The notes under the pieces are model-generated. The model did no database searches and was not told the DNA's origin. It worked only from the letters and a program-made list of their open reading frames with translations. Positions 57,081-64,000 of a stretch of DNA of 64,000 nucleotides are shown piece after piece. A program made the position numbers and the translations under genes. The DNA lies in the NCBI GenBank assembly GCA_014529385.2, contig CM043965.1:64174933-64238932 (forward strand), in the 5' to 3' direction. The stretch is from Adiantum capillus-veneris. Taxonomy: Eukaryota; Streptophyta; Polypodiopsida; Polypodiales; Pteridaceae. Numbering within the stretch: position 1 is the stretch's first letter; each line of letters opens with the position of its first letter.

Positions 57081-58149
57081 AAACCTGCACATCCTCCGGT
57101 ATGTGCCACATTGTCTCTTTGTAAGAATAGACCTCTTGTACATCTTCCTTGTCTTCTTCTTCACTGGATGATTCCAGAGCTTCATGTTCACTTTGATCTT
57201 CACCTATGTTTTTCTCTTCTTCCTCATCAATATCTTCTAGATCATTGTCTTCTCTTCTCTTAAACATTTTAATCCTTTTTCCTACAATGGGAATCTTTAC
57301 TTCTGTACCATCTAGTTCAGACAAGCTGTAAGTAGCATTTTCATGCACATGCTTTACAACATACGGTCCAAACCATCTTTTTGAGAACTTACGCATGACT
57401 GTGTGCTGGTTATCAAGGCTACTATCATACATCAAAACCCAGTCACCTTTGTCAATTGCTTTGCTCCTGAGTCTATGTCGCTTATCAAAATAGTCCTTGT
57501 TTTTCAACCTTGCATTTTTGAGTCGTTCTTTTGCAGCTTCAATGTCTCCAGGTCTTCTCTCTAGCTGCCTTATACGCAGTGCAAGGAGATCTTCCCTACT
57601 AAGCCCCTCTTGCCAAGGTAGTACATTCCATGTGGGAATTGTATCCTCAATCGGCATCACTGGCTTTTGACCATGCATTAGCTCCGCAGGCGTGTAGCCA
57701 ATTACTGAGCTATGTGTTGTACGATCAGCCCATAAAGCATATGGTAACAATTTTGGCCACTCACCAACTCTTCCTTCGCAAGCCTTGGCCAAAGCTTTGA
57801 TGATAGGAGGATGCCCTCTTTCACTCTTTCCATTGCCTTCAGGGTTGTAAGCTGTAGTAAGAGAAAGCTTGATCCCTAATCTAGAAAATAACTCCCTTGC
57901 TTCTTCGGCATCCAGTTCACCTCGATCTGCAGTGATTTTTCCCACACAACCATAACGGCAAATCACCTCATCAAGAAGGAATTTGCACACAGGTTCTGTG
58001 GTCTTAGCTCTTAATGCTCTTCCTTCAACCTGGTTAGTTAGGTCCTCTCGTGCAAGAACCAAGTATCTCATCTGCCAGAGTCCTAAAGGCATCGTGACTA
58101 GATCCACAACCCATTTATAGTGCATGGCTAGTGGATATGTAGGGTGCAA
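57079..58149 (-). CDS. G integrase core and C-terminus
   Basis: Catalytic core of integrase: D16 (KWVVDLVTMPLG), D75 (ITADRGELD) and E110 (GNGKSERG) in the 356-residue frame. The C-terminal domain has GDWVLMYDSSL, WFGPYVVKHV and an acidic tail rich in Glu/Asp. The frame is continuous with the RT frame except for a single TGA just upstream (58162-58164), which splits the zinc-binding domain from the core; there is no ATG at its start. The order and the WFGPYVV block are normal for Gypsy pol, with no chromodomain. Confidence 0.93.
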   Translation of the reverse strand: MHPTYPLAMHYKWVVDLVTMPLGLWQMRYLVLAREDLTNQVEGRALRAKTTEPVCKFLLDEVICRYGCVGKITADRGELDAEEARELFSRLGIKLSLTTAYNPEGNGKSERGHPPIIKALAKACEGRVGEWPKLLPYALWADRTTHSSVIGYTPAELMHGQKPVMPIEDTIPTWNVLPWQEGLSREDLLALRIRQLERRPGDIEAAKERLKNARLKNKDYFDKRHRLRSKAIDKGDWVLMYDSSLDNQHTVMRKFSKRWFGPYVVKHVHENATYSLSELDGTEVKIPIVGKRIKMFKRREDNDLEDIDEEEEKNIGEDQSEHEALESSSEEEDKEDVQEVYSYKETMWHIPEDVQV

Positions 58150-58161
58150 TCCATCACGATG

Positions 58162-59790
58162 TCAAACATTTGAATACATTTGACAAGTTACACATGACTC
58201 TACAAACTGAGATACATCTTTATACATACCCTTCCACCAGTATTTTTCTTTCAACTTGGAGAAGGTTGCCCACACACCCCTGTGTCTAGCCCATAGACTC
58301 TCATGAAACTCTTGCATGAGCTTTACTTGAGTCTCTTTTTTACATATAACCCAATGTGGTGTAGCACCCTTTTTCTTAGGATGCTTCCACAAGTAACCAT
58401 CCCTTAAAAAGTACCCATATGCTTTCCTGCGTATCCTCTTGAATTCTTGTTTAGACCAATCATCCTGTTTTGTTAGAGTACTCAAGTACCTTCCAATAGA
58501 AAGCCAATCACCTTCATAAAGATCTTTCAAGAACAATTCAAGTGAATTAGTCATGCAGACATTGTTACCTTTGACATGAGAGATAGAATAGAATTTTGTG
58601 CCTACATCATCTCCCTCATCAATCATTTGTGACTCATCTTCATACCTTGCCCTTGATAGCATATCTGCCACTGTATTGTCTTTACCTGCAATGTGCTTAA
58701 ACTCGGGATTTAAGGACTTAATGTAGGCAATCCACCACAACATAGCAATGTCTCGTGTTGAGCAGCTTGTAATCATCCCAAGAAGTGGTAGACAATCTGT
58801 TTCTACAACCACACATGCACCAATTAGGTACTCTTTCCCACTTTTCAAGGCTGTAACCATACCCCATAACTCTCTCTTTATCTGTGGATAGTTTCTTTGG
58901 CGAGCACTTAGTACTTTTGCTCCAAATCTTACCACATACCTGTGTCCTTCTTTGTCATCTTGCCCTATTGCCCATCCAATCCCTATAGGACTGGTATCTA
59001 CTGTCACAATCACTGGCCTTTGACACTCATAGTCTACCTTTCTCAAAGTCGTTGTTGACTGGAGTAACTCCTTTAGCTTTTTCATGGATTTTACATGTGC
59101 TTCTGTCCATTTAAACTTTTGATTCTTTCTAAGCAGCTGATAAAGAGGATCAGCTACATGTGCATAATGTGGAATCCAAATAACATAGAAGACACATGCT
59201 CCCAGAAACCTTCTAACCTCAGTGATGCTAGTGCATGTTTCTTTCATTCTTTGGATGGCATCTACCTTTGATGGACAAGGTTTCCTACCATATGGCCCGC
59301 ACATGTGCCCCACAATGAGCACTTCTTTGACACCAAACATAGACTTTTTCCCTGACAATGTAAGATTCACTTCTTCCAACCTAGACAAAATTTTATCACA
59401 ATCATTTATGTGATTTACCACAAACCTGCGACATCCCTTGAGATCCAAAGCTTCATCTTTGTCACTTTCTTCACATCCTTTGATAGGCAAATCATCAATG
59501 AAAGGCATTGTGATTTGAGGAATAAAGTCACGTAAGACCTTATTCATCCCATTCATCATATGTGCAACCAAGTTGGTTGCTCCCTGTGGCAAGGTACACA
59601 TCCTTACCAAACCCAAAGGTTTCCTCATGGTTGTCAAGTCTCTGCTTTCGATTGCAAGCTGAAATTGATCATACCCTGAGTAGAGATCCCCCATTGAGTA
59701 GATTGCCCTCCCTGCAAACGCCTCTGCAAATTCATCCACAATTGGACCTGTACCTACATTTCTAATTGTCACCTTGTTCACTGGTTGCAT
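58162..59790 (-). CDS. G reverse transcriptase, RNase H and integrase zinc-binding region
   Basis: In the 542-residue frame the RT has its first catalytic Asp in SMGDLYSGYDQF (D35) and FIDD at 97-100 (TMPFIDDLPIKG). The block that usually reads MPFGLTNAPATFQ is CTLPQGATNLVAHM, unlike A and E, which marks a distant Gypsy group. RNase H shows VTVDTSPIGIGWAIG, QIKRELWGM and VETDCLPLL, an intact Asp/Glu/Asp set. The zinc-binding domain of integrase closes the frame (ARHRGVWATFSKL, VESCVTCQ). The first part of RT is in 59848-60687, separated by one TAA in the same frame. Confidence 0.94.
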   Translation of the reverse strand: MQPVNKVTIRNVGTGPIVDEFAEAFAGRAIYSMGDLYSGYDQFQLAIESRDLTTMRKPLGLVRMCTLPQGATNLVAHMMNGMNKVLRDFIPQITMPFIDDLPIKGCEESDKDEALDLKGCRRFVVNHINDCDKILSRLEEVNLTLSGKKSMFGVKEVLIVGHMCGPYGRKPCPSKVDAIQRMKETCTSITEVRRFLGACVFYVIWIPHYAHVADPLYQLLRKNQKFKWTEAHVKSMKKLKELLQSTTTLRKVDYECQRPVIVTVDTSPIGIGWAIGQDDKEGHRYVVRFGAKVLSARQRNYPQIKRELWGMVTALKSGKEYLIGACVVVETDCLPLLGMITSCSTRDIAMLWWIAYIKSLNPEFKHIAGKDNTVADMLSRARYEDESQMIDEGDDVGTKFYSISHVKGNNVCMTNSLELFLKDLYEGDWLSIGRYLSTLTKQDDWSKQEFKRIRRKAYGYFLRDGYLWKHPKKKGATPHWVICKKETQVKLMQEFHESLWARHRGVWATFSKLKEKYWWKGMYKDVSQFVESCVTCQMYSNV

Positions 59791-59847
59791 ATCTTGGATG
59801 AAGCGTAGAGAACCATTCTTCTTTGGAACTGTGAACCACCTGTTTGA

Positions 59848-60687
59848 TTATGGAGCAGAAGAAGGCTGCAAGATTCCCATTTTGATTTTCTCATTCAGTA
59901 GCTCTACTAACTTTGGCAAATGAGCCTTTGGAACCGGAATAGGCCGTAGATTCCAAGGCACATGAGGAATTGTGAAAATTACCATAGGAGCTACAATATA
60001 AGGATCAACACATACTATCTCATGTGGCTCAAATGCAAAAGCCTTACCATGCTTTGAAAGCATTTCTTTGAAGCACTTTGTCTCCTCTTGTGTTAGAAAC
60101 TCCTCGCAACCAATCTGCAACTCTTGAAAGGACTCCTTTGTGAAGGTATGCCCGATCTTTTTAGGATTCTGCAAACTTGGTTGTAAAGAAGCCTGTTCAA
60201 TCTTTTCCCTGTTGTTGGGTGGTAAGGGTGAAGCTACTGGTTTCACCTTCTTTGCTACACTCTTGTATTTAGTTTCAACATGGACTTCTGGGCCAATTGT
60301 TTGGCTTTCTTTAAAGGCTTCTATTACTTGATACATTTCCATAGAGAAAACTTCCACAACTTCATTTTCAAGATGCAAACTAGACCTCATTATAGCATCA
60401 AGCTCACCCATAGTATCTACAAAAGAAACTTGTTCACACAAACCCAAAACATTTTCAGTAGGCTTTAGCAACCCACTCTTTTTCATGCCTATTTGTACAT
60501 TATGCACATATTGCCTCTCATATATCTTCAAATCTTCAAGTTTTGTAAAACATACTGATCCATTCCTTGTTACCAAGGAGCTCATCGAGAAAGTTTCACC
60601 TATTTTTGGATCAGGCGAGACCCTTTTTCTTTCTGTACCACTGCAATCCCGCTTTACAATGGTACTTGGCCAATGGTACTTGGCCAA
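59848..60687 (-). CDS. G pol, linker and N-terminal RT
   Basis: 279-residue frame. Residues 1-200 are a linker with little similarity. The end carries the start of RT (RPIPVPKAHLPKLVELLNEK, MGILQPSSAP). A single TAA at 59848-59850 separates it from the rest of RT in the same frame. Its start overlaps the protease frame because of a 14-bp tandem duplication (two copies of CAATGGTACTTGGC near 60657-60684) that shifts the reading frame. Without these lesions protease, RT and integrase would be one pol ORF. Confidence 0.88.
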   Translation of the reverse strand: MAKYHWPSTIVKRDCSGTERKRVSPDPKIGETFSMSSLVTRNGSVCFTKLEDLKIYERQYVHNVQIGMKKSGLLKPTENVLGLCEQVSFVDTMGELDAIMRSSLHLENEVVEVFSMEMYQVIEAFKESQTIGPEVHVETKYKSVAKKVKPVASPLPPNNREKIEQASLQPSLQNPKKIGHTFTKESFQELQIGCEEFLTQEETKCFKEMLSKHGKAFAFEPHEIVCVDPYIVAPMVIFTIPHVPWNLRPIPVPKAHLPKLVELLNEKIKMGILQPSSAP

Positions 60688-61315
60688 AACCCATCATTTC
60701 TCTATGATCATGAAACTCTTTGCTTACTTTTGGTAGAGGATGTTCTCTGAGGTTGTCACGATTTCTTTCATGGTTTACACAAACTGTGAGAAATTGGACA
60801 GCTCGTTTACCATCTTTGCTACGTATTCTAGCATATGCTGAACCATCGTCCATTACCTTTGTTTCCATTCGAACTCCCACAATGTAGGGTTGTCCAAGGA
60901 TGAGATGATATGAAGATATATCCTGTACAAAGAAGTTTTGGTCAATCTTTACATCACCTATTGTTACCTTCACACCTGGACATGCTGCATACAATTCACC
61001 GGATGAATTGTTTGCCACTTTTACCATCCAGCCATGATCTGTGTCCATCGGCCATTTACACTTGTTGTAGAGACTCTTTGACATTATGTTTATTTCTGAG
61101 CCATGGTCAATCAAGGCAACGAATGGCTCCTCAAGATCACCTACCTTGACCAAAGTTTCTGTAGTAGCCCTTGCCCAATGACTTCGTGAATAGTAACTCC
61201 TAGGAATATCTTCAACTTCTTCATCATCATTTGAGAAATACACTTGCTTCACTCTCCCACTAGATTGGTAGCATCCTACCACAGCTCCATCATTCTCCTT
61301 ATTTTGTAGTTGCAT
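60611..61315 (-). CDS. G protease
   Basis: Retropepsin-like domain in a 234-residue frame. The active-site region reads VALIDHGSEINIM (D70), with DHG instead of DSG or DTG. The later motif is YHLILGQPYIVGV (about 136-148). The His after the Asp is unusual for plant elements, though the rest of the fold looks intact. The frame overlaps the end of gag by 40 bases in the -1 register, so a -1 frameshift or a small mutation joins them; no canonical slippery heptamer was seen there. Confidence 0.85.
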   Translation of the reverse strand: MQLQNKENDGAVVGCYQSSGRVKQVYFSNDDEEVEDIPRSYYSRSHWARATTETLVKVGDLEEPFVALIDHGSEINIMSKSLYNKCKWPMDTDHGWMVKVANNSSGELYAACPGVKVTIGDVKIDQNFFVQDISSYHLILGQPYIVGVRMETKVMDDGSAYARIRSKDGKRAVQFLTVCVNHERNRDNLREHPLPKVSKEFHDHREMMGFGQVPLAKYHCKAGLQWYRKKKGLA

Positions 61316-63042
61316 CCCTTGTGTCTTTGAGGTTTCCCTTCAACCTGTGGACGAGAAACTTCAGCAAGGGTTTGCCTCTTCCTCTTGATGATGTCAATGA
61401 TCTCCTCATGGAATTCACGCTTTGCAATGCCAAGAACTTCTCCCAGAGTAAACTCAATCTTGCTATTCAAGATCCTTTCCTCCAAGATTTTCTTTAAATC
61501 TGTAGCAACCTCAATATCAGATTGTAGTTTATAAGTTGGGCCTTTTGTCTTACCTTTCGTTGGCTCTTTCTTCTTTCCTGTTGTAGACTCCTCCATGAGT
61601 ACTTCAGGTGGAGATGCTCCTTGTGTTGAGGGTGTTTGAGAAGGCATTGAGTCGCTTCTTTCCCCACTTCTAGAAGCTCTTTTTGATGGTCCTTCATCAG
61701 CATTCTCACGTCTGCGTTTCTCTTCTACAATTGCCTCATTTTGTTGGCATTTTGTAATGTAAGCATGCACTGACAATGAGTCCACTGGATCATTCCATCC
61801 TGTTTCTAGACGTATGCAATCACCTGCTTCATGTAGAATCTCTTTTGTAAGCTTTCCCTTTTTAGCTAATTGCATGACATTTGGCCAAATTTGACCATGA
61901 TGGTCACTCACCTCTTCATCACAAAAATGTTCAATTTTTACTCCATAAGTAGCTGCCTCAACTGAAGAGGTGGCATGCTTGGTTGTCATATCTTCAACTA
62001 AGGTTTGCATTCCCCCCTTCCCAAAGTTAGTTCTCAAGGGTAGACCTGTCTCTCTTAAGTGGATTTTACCATCCTTAAAAAAGACAACATCTTTTGACAA
62101 AGCATCACTAAAATCATCACAATCCCTTCTTACATGGTCTGTACTATCACACCAAATACATCTATTAACAAACCCTTCTTTGGGCTGTTGTCTTTGCCTA
62201 GGAAGTGGCCCTGATGGTTGGCCTTTTTCTTCAAGCTTTGCAAACTTCACCTTCAAGTCATGCATTCCCTTCACAAGCTCATCTAGCATGGACTCATCAA
62301 ACTTAGGAGCGATAAAAGTAGGCTTTACCATTTTGTCAGAAGTTGAGGTGGAAGGACTTGTAGTGTTTACTACCATCTTGTCTCTTCTTCTTTGTCGTTT
62401 GGCAAGCAGTGAGACAGCACCTTCAACCTCATTCCAGTCGGTCTTTAGTCCTTGCTCAGCATCTTTATCTTCAAGAAGAAGCTCCAAATTTTCTTGAAAC
62501 TCTTTACCTGCAGCTTGTAAGAAAAGATCTGTCTTCTCTGCATCTAGTGTGGCCCTTTCTGTCCTACTGAGTTGTGCATAGCGCCACTCAAATTCCCTAA
62601 GTAGCTCTGTTATTGATAGTCCTTGCTTTGGCTTGACTACCCATTCTAAGAATGTCCTTTTGGTCACTCTCTCCGAGTCGTCCATGAAATATTCCTCCTT
62701 TAAAGCTACTTTGAGTTCTTCCCAATTTCTCCCATGCCCATCTTTAATTGCCCTAACATGCTCCCTAATTTCTGGAGCAACAACTAGCTCAAAGCTTTGA
62801 ATCATCTCACCTTCTGACACACGATGCAGCTCCATCTCCTTCACATACTCGCGTAAGTACTTGGTTACATCTTTGCCATTGAACTGATCCATTCTATTGA
62901 CGACCGCTTGTATGGCCTTCGTTGCTGAAATCTCCCTTCTTTAAGTAGCATGTTGTTGTTGCATGAACATTGCAAATGCTTGAAACATTTGCATTGTTGC
63001 TAGGTCAAAATGCATACCCTGTTGCTCAACATGATCACCCAT
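61276..63042 (-). CDS. G gag
   Basis: Particle protein. An upstream ATG at 63042 (MGDHVEQQGMHF) opens the frame but a TAA after 33 codons (about 62943) interrupts it. The next ATG is at 62892 (MDQFNGKDVTKYLREY), giving 538 residues. The gag fold spans about 1-170 of that frame (WEELKVALKEEYF, ELLREFEWRYAQL). The zinc knuckle CIWCDSTDHVRRDC is at 245-258. A C-terminal charged region includes ILEERILNSKIEF and EVLGIAKREFHEEI, a block usual before the protease in this Gypsy group. It ends at TAG 61276, overlapping the protease frame. Confidence 0.92.
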
Positions 63043-63069
63043 GGTTACCCACAAACTCTCACCCTAGCA

Positions 63070-63089
63070 GATTCGCGTCGGGTTCACCA
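63070..63089 (-). other. Primer-binding site of G
   Basis: TGGTGAACCCGACGCGAATC on the minus strand, six bases from the LTR edge at 63096. The tRNA was not identified. Confidence 0.6.
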
Positions 63090-63296
63090 AAAATATGTCG
63101 AGAAATTTGCGGTCTTGCCAGGAAAGCACCGGGCTTATGGCTGTGAGAGTTTGTGAGAGAACTCAACAAAAACTATATGAAGGAGTTAAACCATAGATGC
63201 CATGAAGACTAGGGTTTGGAAAGAAGTGCAATCAAAGAAGACTCACTCTTTCTCTCTTGCACTCACACACACAAAGAAAGAACGCAAAAGAGAATG

Positions 63297-63509
63297 TCAA
63301 AACAATACGAAGATGAAAACATCAAGGCTATGGTCATATCGTATCATGGGTAATATGAAAGGGTTAATGGATGAGTTAATGGCATTCAATCTTGGCTGAC
63401 CAAATAGGCTACGAATTGTTCTTTGGAATTGTAGTTTTGTGCTTACCATAATATATATATATTGTCTAGTGATTGGGATTAATTGTGTGTACAAATCCTC
63501 TTGGTTCAT
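63297..63509 (-). CDS. Small leader ORF of G, 70-residue type (5' LTR copy)
   Basis: Same as 55258-55470 with two replacements near the N-terminus (Ser2 to Asn, Asn17 to Tyr). This copy lies in the transcribed leader of G, upstream of the primer site and gag. The ATGA overlap with the preceding ORF is lost here: the upstream ORF still ends TGA at 63506-63508, while this ATG at 63509 reads ATGAACC. Confidence 0.7.
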   Translation of the reverse strand: MNQEDLYTQLIPITRQYIYIMVSTKLQFQRTIRSLFGQPRLNAINSSINPFILPMIRYDHSLDVFIFVLF

Positions 63510-63724
63510 AGCAAGATAACTACGCTTACATCAAAAGAAAAATTATAGTCTATGAGAGGTAGTATGATGGGATCCGGTGATAGAATTATTTCATTGAGCC
63601 TTTCAGGGCCGAAGAGAAACACTATACGTTGTTGAAAGTGTATTTTACGGCTAATCCATACGTTAATTCTAATAGATCGTACAGAGTGAAAGCGATAGAA
63701 ATGATCATCATGTGGGTTATTCAT
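63506..63724 (-). CDS. Small leader ORF of G, 72-residue type (5' LTR copy)
   Basis: Same as 55467-55685 with one visible replacement (Gln50 to Pro). It is the first of the pair in the G transcript. Function unknown. Confidence 0.7.
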   Translation of the reverse strand: MNNPHDDHFYRFHSVRSIRINVWISRKIHFQQRIVFLFGPERLNEIILSPDPIILPLIDYNFSFDVSVVILL

Positions 63725-64000
63725 CTAGGATAGTATGTGAGAAATGTAGATATGAGAGAAGTGAAGAGATGAGAAGTTTCCCTCCCAAGCCCTATTCTTG
63801 CCCGTAGGCAATAAGGATACTGCGGGGAGAGATGTACCTGTAGCAAAGAGAACCTAGAGAGGATGAATTACTAATAATGAGAGAGATAGGTTTGGTTAAG
63901 GAGATGAGATTAGATACATATATATGTATATGTTGGATTAGAGATGAAAATGAAAACAACAAGAAATCAAGAAAACATCAATGTAGAACACATCTTACTT

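Larger units (their letters stand above)
55057..64000 (-). mobile_element. Element G: nearly intact Ty3/Gypsy retrotransposon, right end outside the window
   Basis: The 3' LTR is 55057-57068. The 5' LTR starts at 63096 and runs off the window. LTR ends are TGTCG...CGACA. Order on the minus strand: LTR with two small ORFs, primer site, gag, protease, RT/RNase H, integrase, polypurine tract, LTR. The lesions found are three in-frame stops and one 14-bp duplication, and the visible LTR parts are almost identical, so it is young. Its RT, protease and gag belong to a Gypsy group clearly different from A and E. Confidence 0.93.
63096..64000 (-). repeat. G 5' LTR, inner 905 bp in the window
   Basis: Near-identical to 55057-55961. 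The promoter end lies outside the window. Confidence 0.95.

Overview
The window looks like transposon-packed intergenic DNA from a large land-plant (streptophyte) genome. It holds LTR retrotransposons with plant-type features: initiator-Met tRNA primer sites in Copia elements, a Ty3/Gypsy element of Tat type with a second RNase H, and giant Gypsy elements with extra ORFs. Dinucleotide microsatellites are long. I found no host protein gene, tRNA, rRNA or CRISPR array. The species cannot be named from this sequence; a non-seed plant is possible but is only an impression.

Layout. Almost every element lies on the minus strand; F is the exception. Element names A-G and K are mine. 1-2493: D, a pair of LTR-like repeats with a CCAAT-rich U3 and a (GT)n tract. 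2494-7792 and 50187-55056: an old array in which 5' ends of a Copia element (K) alternate with 5' ends of a second retroelement (B), with the same junctions in each copy. C, another decayed Copia, interrupts this array (7793-50186). C is itself interrupted by A (9022-20269, Tat-like Gypsy, 2.7-kb LTRs, 4-bp target duplication GTAG) and by E (20888-48554, giant Gypsy, target duplication TCACT). E's 5' LTR is interrupted by F (37473-48202, plus strand, non-coding, target duplication AAACG). At the right, G (55057 to the window end), a nearly intact Gypsy element, sits in the last B gag. The insertion order is therefore K/B array, then C, then A and E, then F within E; G is independent of that series.

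Gene content. A carries gag with protease, RT with two RNase H domains, and integrase. G carries gag, protease, RT/RNase H and integrase, disabled only by three stop codons and a 14-bp duplication. E carries a canonical protease, RT, RNase H and integrase, then a second retropepsin-like domain after the integrase, then a large broken 3' ORF with coiled coils.

Most unusual observation. A and G, whose pol proteins differ strongly, both carry in the transcribed 5' leader a pair of small ORFs of exactly 70 and 72 codons. The 70-codon ORFs match at 44 of 70 residues and the 72-codon ORFs at 41 of 72, while many of the matching residues use different synonymous codons. The 70- and 72-residue peptides also resemble each other. 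This looks like a duplicated small protein family kept under protein-level selection; I do not recognise it. A second notable feature is a repeated A/T-rich dyad in the two non-coding spacers of E.
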